Below, one piece after another: positions 40,631 through 48,988 of a stretch of DNA of 64,000 bases (position 1 is the first letter of the stretch; the number at the start of each line of letters is the position of its first letter). A program made the translations under genes and the position numbers. The notes beneath the pieces were generated by a model, which was not told the origin of the DNA, searched no databases, and saw nothing but the letters and a program-made list of their open reading frames with translations. Source of the DNA: Anaerofilum faecale (GTDB taxonomy: Bacteria; Bacillota; Clostridia; Oscillospirales; Ruminococcaceae); the NCBI GenBank assembly GCA_019114265.1, contig DXFV01000021.1:14311-78310 (forward strand). The letters run 5' to 3'.

Positions 40631-41392
40631 GTGGTGGACATCCACTGCCATATCCTGCCCGGCCTGGACGACGGGGCGGGCGCCGTCTACGACACGCTGG
40701 CCATGGCCGACCTGGCCGCGCGCAGCGGCACCCGGATGATCGTGGCCACCCCCCACTGCAATATTCCCGGCGTCTACGAGAACTATCTGGGCGAGGAATA
40801 CTGGCAGGCCTTTGCACTGGCGCAGGAGGCCATCCGGCAGGAGGGCATCCCGCTGACGCTGCTGCCGGGCATGGAGGTGTTCGCCACCGAGTCGCTGCCC
40901 CGGCTGATCGCCGACGGGAAACTGCTGGGCCTCAACCGCACCCGCAACCTCCTGGTGGAGTTCGAGTTTGTGGAGGACCCCGATTTTGCCCGCCATGTGC
41001 TGGCCCGGGTGGCCGAGGCCGGGATGCGCCCGGTGGTGGCCCACGCCGAGCGGTACCTGTTCGTGCAGGACGACCCGCAGATCGTCTTTGAATGGCAGGC
41101 GCTGGGCTATGCCGTGCAGGCGAACAAGGGCAGCTTTGTGGGGCGGTTCGGCTCCCACGCCGCCCGCACCGCCTGGCGCCTTCTGGACCACAACCTCATC
41201 ACCGCCATCGCCAGCGACGCCCACACGCCGGTCATGCGCACCCCGTATATGGCCGACGTGTTCGACATGCTGGCGGCCGACTATCCCCCCGCATACATAG
41301 AGCATCTGTTTTTCACCAACCCGCGACGCCTGTGCCGCGGCGAGGACCCGGTGACGTTCCGGGCCGTTCCCTTCGATGAATCAGCACAGTAA
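40631..41392 (+). CDS. CpsB/YwqE-type tyrosine-protein phosphatase
   Basis: A 253-residue PHP-fold phosphatase. Metal motifs are DIHCHILPGLDDGA at the N-terminus, ATPHCN near 37, PGMEVFA, VVAHAERY and IASDAHTP near the end, as in CpsB and YwqE. It dephosphorylates the Tyr tails of BY-kinases, here the two kinases encoded 1-3 kb downstream, and so tunes polysaccharide polymerisation. A GTG start at 40631 follows GGGGAAAGGGG. Confidence 0.93.
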   Translation: MVDIHCHILPGLDDGAGAVYDTLAMADLAARSGTRMIVATPHCNIPGVYENYLGEEYWQAFALAQEAIRQEGIPLTLLPGMEVFATESLPRLIADGKLLGLNRTRNLLVEFEFVEDPDFARHVLARVAEAGMRPVVAHAERYLFVQDDPQIVFEWQALGYAVQANKGSFVGRFGSHAARTAWRLLDHNLITAIASDAHTPVMRTPYMADVFDMLAADYPPAYIEHLFFTNPRRLCRGEDPVTFRAVPFDESAQ

Positions 41393-41407
41393 AAAGGAGC
41401 AGCAACA

Positions 41408-42328
41408 ATGAGAAAGATACGCATCGCTGTGGTGGCTGTGTTCCTGCTGTCCGCCATTGCCTACGGGTGGCTCACCCTGTTTGCAGACCGCGGCAAGGAC
41501 ACCACCCCGCCCACCATCCAGTGCAGCCAGGACACCCTCCAGCTGAGTGTGGAGGACGACGAGAGCAAACTGCTGGAGGGCATCACCGCGCAGGACAACG
41601 TGGACGGCGACCTCACCGCCGCCATCCGGGTGTCCGCCCTCTCGCGGTTTGCCGCGCAGGGCAGGCGGACGGTGGACTATGTGGTGTTCGACAGCGCCAA
41701 CAACTTTGCCACCTACAGCCGCACCGTGCAGTACACCGACTACCAGCCGCCCCGCATCTGGCTGGACGAGCCGCTGCGGGTGGACATCAACCAGCTGGAA
41801 AAGTTCGACCCCTCCGCCTCGCTGCGCGCCGAGGACGTGCTGGACGGCGACATCTCCAGCAAGGTGCGGGTGTCGGTCAACAGCGGCGCCTATGTGGGCG
41901 ACGCGGGCAACTACCCCATCACGGCGCAGGTCAGCAACAGCGCGGGCGACACCGTCACCGTGCCGCTGGAGATGACCGTGATCGACTCCACCGACCCCGA
42001 CGAGAGCGGCAAATACTACCCCATGCTCTCCCAGTACATCGCCTACACCAAGGTGGGCCAGGGCATCGACCCGATGCAGTTCCTGTGCGGCGTGATGCGC
42101 GGCAGCCAGGCCTATCTGTTCCCCGAGAGCACCGTGACCGATGACGACGAGGACGAGGATGAGGACATCCCCTCTGCCGGCGGTGTGATGGGCATCGAGC
42201 GCAGCGACATCACCGTGAACAACACGGCGGACGCCGCCACCCCCGGCACCTATACCGTGGAATATTCCTACACATCGGACGACGATATTACCGCCGTGAC
42301 CAAACTGGTGGTAGTGGTAGAGGAGTAA
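41408..42328 (+). CDS. Membrane-anchored Ig-like surface protein
   Basis: A 306-residue protein with a signal anchor (residues ~5-25) and an extracellular part. Two DUF5011-like Ig modules are clear: PPTIQCS...TAQDNVDGDLTAAIRVS and PPRIWLDEP...AEDVLDGDISSKVRVSVNSG, each with the VDGDL/LDGDI signature. An acidic run (DDDEDEDED) follows near residue 245. It lies between phosphatase and kinases, 4 bp before the first kinase gene, so it may be a structural or assembly partner of the polysaccharide machine. No enzymatic motif is seen. Confidence 0.8.
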   Translation: MRKIRIAVVAVFLLSAIAYGWLTLFADRGKDTTPPTIQCSQDTLQLSVEDDESKLLEGITAQDNVDGDLTAAIRVSALSRFAAQGRRTVDYVVFDSANNFATYSRTVQYTDYQPPRIWLDEPLRVDINQLEKFDPSASLRAEDVLDGDISSKVRVSVNSGAYVGDAGNYPITAQVSNSAGDTVTVPLEMTVIDSTDPDESGKYYPMLSQYIAYTKVGQGIDPMQFLCGVMRGSQAYLFPESTVTDDDEDEDEDIPSAGGVMGIERSDITVNNTADAATPGTYTVEYSYTSDDDITAVTKLVVVVEE

Positions 42329-42332
42329 AACG

Positions 42333-43799
42333 ATGAACAAAGACGAAAACTTCAACGAGATACTGCAGACCAGCCGGCTGGAACCGTTCACGCTGGTGCG
42401 CGATATTCTGGTGAACTGGTGGGTGATCCTGCTGGGCGCGCTGGCGGCGGCGATGCTGGCGGCCACCGTGCTGAGCCTGCGCTGGCAGCCCGCCTACACC
42501 ACCTCGGCCACCTTCGCGGTGTCCAGCCGGGTGGGCGCCAGCTCCTACGCCGACCTCAACAGCGCCAGCGAGATGGCCGGCACCTTCCAGAAGATCCTGC
42601 AAAGCTCGGCCCTCAACAAGATCCTGTGCGAGGAGCTGGAGGTGGATTCCATCGACGCTGCCATCACCAGCAACGTCATCCCCAACACCAACCTGCTGGA
42701 GCTGTCGGTGTCCTCCTCCTCGCCGCGCGAGGCGTTCGACACCATCCACGCCGTCATGGACAACTACGCGCAGGTGTCCTATTTCTCGCTGGGCAACGCC
42801 GTGCTGGAGCCGCTGGACGAGCCGGAGATCCCGCTGTATCCCTCCAACCCGCTGAACACCTCCCGCGCCATGAAGCTGGCCTTCCTGGCGGCGGCCGCGG
42901 CGCTGGCGGCGCTGTTCGGCCTGCTGTCCTTCTTCCGCGACACAGTCAAGCAGGAGGACGACGTGGAGGCGAAGCTCGACACCCGCAGCCTGGGCGCGCT
43001 GGTGTATGAGCCCAAGGCCAAGAACCTGCGCGAGCTGTTCCAGAAGCAGAAAAAGGCCCTGCTGGTGAGCCAGCCGCTGGCCGGCTTCGGGTTCGTGGAG
43101 AGCTACCGCAAGTTTGTGTCCAAGCTGGAATACCAGATGGAAAAACACCACAGCAAGGTGCTGGTGGTGAGCAGCGTGTCCGAGAACGAGGGCAAGTCCA
43201 CCGTGGCGGCCAACATCGCCATCAGCCTGGTGCAGCGCGGCAAAAAGGTGCTGCTGATCGACGGCGACCTGCGCCGCCCGTCCCAGTTCCTGATCCTGGG
43301 CATCGAGACCCAGGACAAGAACGAGCTGGGCGAATACCTCAAGAGCGGGCGCTTTTCCGACGAGATCATCACCAAAACCGACATCGGCGGCCTCTACTTC
43401 ATGGGCGGGCGCAACTGCTACTCGATGTCCACCGACATGCTGCAGAGCGGCAACATCGAAAAGCTGCTGAAAACCTGCCGCCGCCTGGTGGACTATGTGG
43501 TGATCGACACGCCGCCGGCCGGGCCGCTGGGCGACGCCGAGCTGTTTGCCCGGTACGCCGACGAGGTGCTGCTGGTGGTGCGCCAGAACTACATGCTGGC
43601 CGAGGACATCAACGATGTGTTGGACCATTTCCGCGAGGTGGGCTGCCATGTGGTGGGCGTTGTGCTGAACCGCGTGCAGTCGTTTGAAAACCTCACCGCC
43701 CAGACGGTGGGCCGCTATGCCGGCCGCTACGGCTACGGGTATGGGTATGGATACGGCGCGTACGCACAGTACGCCAACGACAGAGGGGAACAGCAATGA
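42333..43799 (+). CDS. Wzz-domain BY-kinase 1 with Tyr-rich tail
   Basis: A 488-residue chain-length regulator and tyrosine autokinase in one protein. The Wzz part has transmembrane helices near residues 25-50 and 185-210. The kinase has Walker A-prime SVSENEGKST near 281, the second motif LLIDGDLRRPS near 307 and VIDTPPAG. The C-terminus is a Tyr cluster (YGYGYGYGYGAYAQY), the autophosphorylation site. In typical Firmicutes CpsC and CpsD are separate proteins; here they are fused. Its end overlaps kinase 2 by 4 bp. Confidence 0.93.
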   Translation: MNKDENFNEILQTSRLEPFTLVRDILVNWWVILLGALAAAMLAATVLSLRWQPAYTTSATFAVSSRVGASSYADLNSASEMAGTFQKILQSSALNKILCEELEVDSIDAAITSNVIPNTNLLELSVSSSSPREAFDTIHAVMDNYAQVSYFSLGNAVLEPLDEPEIPLYPSNPLNTSRAMKLAFLAAAAALAALFGLLSFFRDTVKQEDDVEAKLDTRSLGALVYEPKAKNLRELFQKQKKALLVSQPLAGFGFVESYRKFVSKLEYQMEKHHSKVLVVSSVSENEGKSTVAANIAISLVQRGKKVLLIDGDLRRPSQFLILGIETQDKNELGEYLKSGRFSDEIITKTDIGGLYFMGGRNCYSMSTDMLQSGNIEKLLKTCRRLVDYVVIDTPPAGPLGDAELFARYADEVLLVVRQNYMLAEDINDVLDHFREVGCHVVGVVLNRVQSFENLTAQTVGRYAGRYGYGYGYGYGAYAQYANDRGEQQ

Positions 43800-45325
43800 G
43801 TGAGAGATATGAACGGGAGGACAGCCGCCCGTCTTCCCAGCCGGAAAAGATCGACCTGCTCCACATCGTGGCGGATTTTCTGTATGGGCTGAAAAAGCTG
43901 TGGGTGCTGCTGCTGGTCGTGGTGGTGGCCTGCACGCTGCGCTCCTATTTCGCCACCAGCAGCAGCTACACGCCGAGCTATGTGGCGTCGGCCACCATGT
44001 CGGTGACCACCGTCAGCGGCGGCGGCGGATATATGGACTCCAAATCGGCCGAGCAGATGGCCACCGTCTTTCCGTATGTGCTCACCAGCGGCGTGCTGGC
44101 CGACGTGGTGGCCGACTATATGGGGCTGGACGCGCTGCCCGGCAGCGTGAGCGTGACCGCCGAGGAGGGCACCAACCTGCTGACCGTTTCGGCCACCTCG
44201 TCCGACCCGCAGGCGGCCTACGACCTGCTGCACGCGATGATCGAGTGCTATCCCCAGGTGGGCGAGTTCGTGTTCGGCCAGACCACTCTGGAGATCCTGG
44301 ACGAGACCGGCGTGCCCACCGACACCCAGAAGGAGGTCGTCATCCGCGGCTCCTATAAGCGGGGCGCGGTGCAGGGCCTTGTGCTGGCGCTGGTGATCCT
44401 GTGCGTGTATGTGCTGTCCCACCGCACCGTGCAGTCGACCGACCAGCTGAAAAAGCAGGTGAACCTGAGCCGTCTGGCCAGCATCACCTATGTGCGCGGC
44501 AAAAAGCGCAAAAAGAAAAACGGCGCTCCGCTGTGCATTCTGAACAGCCATGTGCCCGAGACCTATCTGGAATCCATCCGCAAGCTGCGCATGCGCGTGG
44601 CCCGCGAGATGGAGGAAAAGGGCTATAAGACCCTGATGGTGACCAGCTCGGTGCCGGGCGAAGGCAAGACCACCATCGCGGCCAACCTGGCCGTCGCGCT
44701 GGCGCGGCAGGGCAAAAAGGTGATCCTGGTGGACTGCGACGCGCGCAACCCGTCGCTGGCGCATGTGCTGGGCAGCACCGACGAGCACCCCGGCCTGGGG
44801 CAGGTGCTGCGCGGCGAGGCCGAGCTGGACACGGCGCTGTGCGATGTGAGCGTGGACAGCAGCAATGTGCTGCGGGTGCTGTACGGCGGCAAGCCCAGCA
44901 AGGCGGACGCCCTGCTGCTGGGCCGCACCCAGATGGAGGAACTGATCGGCAAGCTGCGCGAGCAGGCGGACATCGTGATCCTGGACACCGCCCCGGCCCA
45001 GCTGCTGGCCGATGCCTCGCTGATGGCGCGGTATGTGGACGCGGCGCTGTATGTGGTGCGGTACGACTACACCAAGATGAAGCGCATCCGGGCCGGCATC
45101 CAGGCGCTGGACGTCAGCGGCATCCACATGCTGGGCTACGTCTTCAACAGCGACCAGAGCGCCAAAGGCAAGCGCCACAGCCGCGGCTACGACTACGGAT
45201 ACGGCTATGGCTACGGATACGGCCGCTACTGGCGCTACAGCCATTACAGCCACTACGCCCAGCAGGACAAGCTGCGGGAAACCGGCAAACAGCAGGACGG
45301 CTCCGGGCGCGTGATCAAAAACTGA
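43796..45325 (+). CDS. Wzz-domain BY-kinase 2 with Tyr-rich tail
   Basis: A 509-residue paralogue of the upstream kinase: two membrane helices (about 30-50 and 188-205), Walker A-prime SSVPGEGKTT near 287, VDCDARNPS near 311 (Cys-Asp for Gly-Asp), ILDTAPAQ and a long Tyr-rich tail (YDYGYGYGYGYGRYWRYSHY). Tandem kinases may phosphorylate each other or give two chain-length settings. A 16-bp terminator stem closes the transcript. Confidence 0.93.
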   Translation: MSERYEREDSRPSSQPEKIDLLHIVADFLYGLKKLWVLLLVVVVACTLRSYFATSSSYTPSYVASATMSVTTVSGGGGYMDSKSAEQMATVFPYVLTSGVLADVVADYMGLDALPGSVSVTAEEGTNLLTVSATSSDPQAAYDLLHAMIECYPQVGEFVFGQTTLEILDETGVPTDTQKEVVIRGSYKRGAVQGLVLALVILCVYVLSHRTVQSTDQLKKQVNLSRLASITYVRGKKRKKKNGAPLCILNSHVPETYLESIRKLRMRVAREMEEKGYKTLMVTSSVPGEGKTTIAANLAVALARQGKKVILVDCDARNPSLAHVLGSTDEHPGLGQVLRGEAELDTALCDVSVDSSNVLRVLYGGKPSKADALLLGRTQMEELIGKLREQADIVILDTAPAQLLADASLMARYVDAALYVVRYDYTKMKRIRAGIQALDVSGIHMLGYVFNSDQSAKGKRHSRGYDYGYGYGYGYGRYWRYSHYSHYAQQDKLRETGKQQDGSGRVIKN

Positions 45326-45335
45326 ATCAGGGCCG

Positions 45336-45382
45336 CACAGCCCGGCACAGGCGAGCATATCCTGTGCCGGGCTGTGTTTTTT
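45336..45382 (+). terminator. Terminator after BY-kinase 2
   Basis: Perfect 16-bp stem CACAGCCCGGCACAGG/CCTGTGCCGGGCTGTG, then six T residues. Confidence 0.92.
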
Positions 45383-45416
45383 GCCGTTCGGCAGATGCAG
45401 CGGCAACATAATTTTT

Positions 45417-45450
45417 ATTCGCTTGCAATCGACAGAAATTCGCTTATAAT
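45417..45450 (+). promoter_or_regulatory. Promoter of peptide cassette 2 with 21-bp direct repeats
   Basis: TTGCAA (45423-45428), 16-bp spacer, TATAAT (45445-45450). ATTCGCTT occurs at 45417-45424 and 45438-45445, 21 bp apart, bracketing the spacer; a regulator could bind there. Confidence 0.7.
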
Positions 45451-45518
45451 AGTATCAGTGAAATTGCCTATCAAATCGATGGCAGTTTCCGTCACAACTC
45501 TATAGAAGGGGGAATCGT

Positions 45519-45875
45519 ATGTCTCATCTGTTTAAAAACAATTGTCCCCCTCCCGAGGACGTTTTTTATCCCAGCGGGGCGTCTGAAGCGCCGCCGGGGC
45601 CGGTCTATCAGGCCTCCTCCCACTACATCCACCGCAAAGTGGCAGACATGGATGTGCTGATTTCGGTGGGGGGGAACATCGCCAATTTCAACGGATACAT
45701 AGAGCTGAATCCCAGCGCCTCGCTCCTGTGGGAGGCACTGGCGCAGCCCAAAACGGCCGCGGAATTGGCCGCTGCGCTGCAGAGCGCCTACGGGATCGCG
45801 CCCGAACAGGCCCGCGCAGACGTGCAGGAATTCCTGGAGCTGCTGGTGCAGCATGAAATGGTGGTGGCGCCGTGA
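45519..45875 (+). CDS. PqqD-like peptide-recognition protein (cassette 2)
   Basis: A 118-residue PqqD/RRE protein with a ~30-residue N-terminal extension. The core is DMDVLISVGGNIANFNGYIELNPSASLLWEAL, then a helix and a final LLVQHEMVV. It starts at an ATG with AAGGGGG upstream. Its stop overlaps the radical SAM start (GTGA), which couples them. It would bind the leader of precursor 2. Confidence 0.8.
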   Translation: MSHLFKNNCPPPEDVFYPSGASEAPPGPVYQASSHYIHRKVADMDVLISVGGNIANFNGYIELNPSASLLWEALAQPKTAAELAAALQSAYGIAPEQARADVQEFLELLVQHEMVVAP

Positions 45876-47014
45876 CAAGCGAAACACCCGCCATTCCACC
45901 CGGCGCACAGCGCCTGGCCGAGATGCCGCGCCGCATCCCGGTGAACGGGACATTCGAGCTCACCGTGCGCTGCAACCTGCACTGCAAGATGTGCCTGTTC
46001 CGCCACGCCGACAGCGAAAACGCCCGCCTGCTGGCCGAAGAGATGACGGCGGACGAGTGGATCGAGATGGCGCGCCAGGCGGCCCGGGCAGGGACGGTGA
46101 ACCTGCTGATCACCGGCGGTGAACCGCTGCTGCGCCCGGATTTCTGCGAGATCTGGGAGGGCGTTTACCAACAGGGGTTTCTGATCACCCTGTACACCAA
46201 CGCCACGCTGGTGACGCCGAAGGTGATGGAAACGCTCCGCAGATATCCGCCGCACAAGATCGGCGTGACCATCTACGGCGCGTCGCCCGAGACCTACCGG
46301 AAGGTGTGCGGCGATGCAGCGGCCTTTGCGCGCACCATTGCCGGGATTCACCAATTGCAGACGCTGCCGTCGGTGCTGGAATTCCGCACCACGATCATAA
46401 AAGACAATTATGCCGATGCGGACGCCATCGACGAATTGGTACAGCGGGAGTTCGGGAAAGAATTTCGGGTGACCCAGGCCCGCATGGTCACCAAAGCGGT
46501 GCGAGGCGCCTGTGCCGACGTGGAAAGCTGCCGGCTGGACCCGGAAGACAACGTGCGGCTGGCATTCCGGCGGGGGATCAATCTCATCAAGCAGTATGTG
46601 GGCGACCGTTATGATGAGCGGAACCTTTTGCTTGAGCATGTGAACGTAAGCGAAGATGATGCATTCCAGCCGCGCCTGACCTTATTTGGCTGCGATGCCG
46701 GGATGCGGGACTATGTGATCTCATGGGACGGACAGCTTTTGGGCTGTCAAATGTTGGGGGTATTCCACACAGACGCTCGCGGGCAAGGATTCCACACAGC
46801 CTGGGAACGTTTCCCTCTGGAGGTGAAATTACCTCCTGTAAACAACACCTGCCTGTCTTGCAAAAGCCGAAACATATGCAACTGCTGCTATGCATCGCGT
46901 TATGCGGAAACCGGCTTTTTGGATGGGCTGCCCGACTATGTATGCAAGGATACTTCCATACTGCAAGCAATGTATGATAGAGGAGAGAGCAAACATGGAA
47001 AAAACGAATTATGA
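45872..47014 (+). CDS. SPASM-domain radical SAM peptide maturase (cassette 2)
   Basis: A 380-residue radical SAM enzyme with Cys34-x3-Cys38-x2-Cys41 (CNLHCKMC), TGGEPLLRPD near residue 80 and a SPASM end: CDAGMRDYVISWDGQLLGC, CLSCKSRNICNCC and the last Cys in YVCKD. It resembles the cassette 1 enzyme in size and motif order. GTG start. Its last 20 bp overlap precursor 2, an unusual order with the enzyme before the precursor. Confidence 0.9.
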   Translation: MTSETPAIPPGAQRLAEMPRRIPVNGTFELTVRCNLHCKMCLFRHADSENARLLAEEMTADEWIEMARQAARAGTVNLLITGGEPLLRPDFCEIWEGVYQQGFLITLYTNATLVTPKVMETLRRYPPHKIGVTIYGASPETYRKVCGDAAAFARTIAGIHQLQTLPSVLEFRTTIIKDNYADADAIDELVQREFGKEFRVTQARMVTKAVRGACADVESCRLDPEDNVRLAFRRGINLIKQYVGDRYDERNLLLEHVNVSEDDAFQPRLTLFGCDAGMRDYVISWDGQLLGCQMLGVFHTDARGQGFHTAWERFPLEVKLPPVNNTCLSCKSRNICNCCYASRYAETGFLDGLPDYVCKDTSILQAMYDRGESKHGKNEL

Positions 47015-47351
47015 GAAACCTGAGGTAAAGCTTGTTTCGATCCGCAATGACCGCGCGGTGGCAAACACTTGCTGGGGAGGACATGGGAATTCGACGACCT
47101 GGTATTACGATATTTCCGGTCAGGGATATGTGTCGTTTCAAATCGGCGGCGGAAAGTGTACGCTGAACCTTTCCAATGTTACATACTACGACAAGCAGAA
47201 CGATGAAAGCCCCGAAATGTTGCTGGAAAGCGATCCCAAATATCACGAACTGTACGATGCATTGATGACTTCAGGTGGCGACACCGGAAACCCCTTCAAA
47301 GGCGAGGGCCTTGACTTTATTCCCGATAACCCCGATCCCGAATGGAGCTGA
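46995..47351 (+). CDS. Predicted modified-peptide precursor 2 (118 aa)
   Basis: A 118-residue protein without signal peptide. The N-terminus aligns gaplessly with precursor 1: Lys3, Tyr6, Pro9, Leu13, Ala-Val-Ala 21-23, Cys26. After it come CWGGHGNSTTWYYD, a Gly-rich segment with Cys55 and an acidic, Pro-rich tail ending in Ser118. It is AT-richer than the rest. AGGAGAGAG precedes the ATG at 46995, inside the end of the radical SAM gene. The C-terminal Ser could be the kinase target. Precursor status is inferred from position and leader. Confidence 0.6.
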   Translation: MEKTNYEKPEVKLVSIRNDRAVANTCWGGHGNSTTWYYDISGQGYVSFQIGGGKCTLNLSNVTYYDKQNDESPEMLLESDPKYHELYDALMTSGGDTGNPFKGEGLDFIPDNPDPEWS

Positions 47352-47354
47352 CCC

Positions 47355-48262
47355 ATGCCGCACACCTTTGACGTCCGGCTGGCCGGGCTGCACTGGCAGT
47401 TTTCCAGAAGCCCTGCCGGCCTGTGGCAGATCTGGCCCTGGAAGCTGGACCCCTTCCGGATGCACGGCGCCGCGGAAAAGTCCTGCGTGTGCGTAGACCT
47501 GTGTCCCTGCGGCACTCCCGCGGATAGGCCGGAGACTTTCCCGCCCCTCTTGCGGAAAGCCTCCGGCTTTTTCACCAACACGGTGCACCGCCTGCCGGAC
47601 GGGGATGTGCTGTGGCAGATGAGCCGCACCTCCACCGAACAGCCGGTCCTCCGCATGCGCACCGACGCCGGGTGGCGCCGCGTTTCCCTTCTGCTGGACG
47701 AGACCGCCAGCGCCGGAGCCGCCGCCTTTGAATATCTGTCTCAGATCACACCGGGGCTGTTTTTGCAGCGCGGCCGGATCACCTTTCACGCCGCTCTGGT
47801 GGAATACCGGGGCAGCGCATTCGCCGTTTGCGCCGATTCCGGCACCGGCAAGACCACCCATGCCCGGCTGTGGCGCGACTGCGCGGACGCCCTCATCCTG
47901 AACGGCGATCGGGCGGTGTGCGCCCCGACCGAAACCGGCTGGACCGCCTTCGGCACCCCCTGGTCCGGCACCAGCGGCGAACAGCTGGCCCGCTGCGCAC
48001 CGCTGCGGGCCTTTGTCGTGCTGGAGCGCGCCGGCGAAAACACCGCATGCCGCCTGGAGCCGTCGGAGGCGTTCGCGGCGCTGCTGCCGCATCTCCTGTA
48101 CCCCTCGTGGCCTCGTGGGAGCGTGCGCTGGCCGAACGCGCGCTGGCCTTGATCGACGATCTGCTGCGCCGCCTTCCGGTCTACCGGCTGCGCTGCCGCC
48201 CCGACGAACAGGCCGTGGCGGTCCTGCGCCGGGCGCTGTGGGAGGACGAAGATGCAGACTGA
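47355..48262 (+). pseudogene. HprK-like P-loop kinase (cassette 2), frameshifted
   Basis: The reading frame from 47355 gives 265 residues with the P-loop CADSGTGKTTHARLW near 160 and LNGDRAVCA, then goes out of frame and stops at 48152. The proper C-terminus (WERALAERALALIDDLLRRL... to WEDEDAD) continues in another frame to 48262. The cause is visible: CCTCGTGG is present twice in tandem at 48103-48110 and 48111-48118. Removing one copy restores a 299-residue protein comparable to the cassette 1 kinase (283). The duplication may be a real inactivating or switchable mutation, or an assembly error. Confidence 0.8.
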
Positions 48263-48725
48263 AAAGCGCTGGATCACCGCACAGCTGCTGTTCTCGGCCA
48301 TCTCCGAGGAGCTGGCTTCCCACCGGCGTACAAGTTTCACCGTCACCGGTATGAGCATGTGGCCTTTTTTGTGTCACGGGCGCGATCAGGTGATCCTGGA
48401 GGAGTACATCCCGGGCACGCTGCGCAAAGGGGATGTGGTCCTGCTGCAAACACCGCTGGGGAACTATCTGCTGCACCGCGTCACCCGCGTGCTGCCGGAT
48501 GGCTTTGAAACCACCGGCGACGGCAACTGCTTCCGGGACGGCCGCTTCCCGTTTTGCTGCATTCGGGCACGGGCATCCGCGTTTGTCCGCAAGGGCAAGA
48601 CCATCGACTGCCGTTCCGCCGCATGGCGGACGCTGTTCGCCGTCTGGATGGCGCTGTTTCCGGTGCGCCGCCCTCTGTTTCTCCTGTGGGGGCACCTGCG
48701 CCCCTATATCCGGCATATCCGATGA
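48252..48725 (+). CDS. S26-like Ser/His signal peptidase homologue (cassette 2)
   Basis: A 157-residue homologue of the cassette 1 enzyme. Ser35 lies in VTGMSMWPFL, His75 in YLLHRV and Asp90 in TTGDGN, the same Ser-His(-Asp) pattern without an N-terminal membrane anchor. A hydrophobic stretch near residues 125-145 (TLFAVWMALFPVRRPLFLLW) may bind the membrane. It overlaps the restored end of the kinase by 11 bp. A precursor-processing role is inferred. Confidence 0.8.
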   Translation: MQTEKRWITAQLLFSAISEELASHRRTSFTVTGMSMWPFLCHGRDQVILEEYIPGTLRKGDVVLLQTPLGNYLLHRVTRVLPDGFETTGDGNCFRDGRFPFCCIRARASAFVRKGKTIDCRSAAWRTLFAVWMALFPVRRPLFLLWGHLRPYIRHIR

Positions 48726-48741
48726 CAGCCAAACGCAAAAC

Positions 48742-48769
48742 AGGGCCGCCCCCATCCGGGGGCGGCCCT
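48742..48769 (+). terminator. GC-rich hairpin after cassette 2
   Basis: Stem AGGGCCGCCCCC/GGGGGCGGCCCT (12 bp) without a T run; it may stabilise the transcript end. Confidence 0.5.
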
Positions 48770-48811
48770 TGCCGTATCGAAAAAGCGTCAGCTTGTGCGG
48801 AACGGAAGATT

Positions 48812-48926
48812 TTCCCTCATCAGTCCCCCTACGGGGGACAGCTTTCCCCCAGGGGGAAGCCAACGGTATCTAAAGCCTTCCCCAGCAGGGGAAGGTACCG
48901 CCGAAAGGCGGCGGATGAGGTCGAAG
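48812..48926. repeat. Composite palindromic repeat, copy 5 (A-B)
   Basis: TTCCCTCATCAG, stem GTCCCC/GGGGAC, CAGCTTTCCCCCAGGGGG, linker CAACGGTATCTAAAG, then module B (CCTTCCCCAGCAGGGGAAGG, stem CCGCC/GGCGG, GGATGAGGTCGAA). About 80 bp are identical to the inverted copy at 58001-58114. Confidence 0.85.
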
Positions 48927-48946
48927 CCTTCCCGCTGCACAGAACC

Positions 48947-48971
48947 CCGTCGGCAGGACCGGCGGTTTTTT
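48947..48971 (+). terminator. Terminator closing the cassette 2 transcript
   Basis: CCGTCGG/CCGGCGG (one G-T pair) then six T residues, 18 bp before the convergent GH43 stop. Confidence 0.7.
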
Positions 48972-48988
48972 GTGCGGCGAAGCGCGGC

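Noticed and set aside
34811..48725. A lasso-peptide cluster
   Set aside because: HprK-like and PqqD-like genes occur in lasso clusters, but no asparagine-synthetase-like cyclase or transglutaminase-like protease is present and the maturases are radical SAM enzymes.
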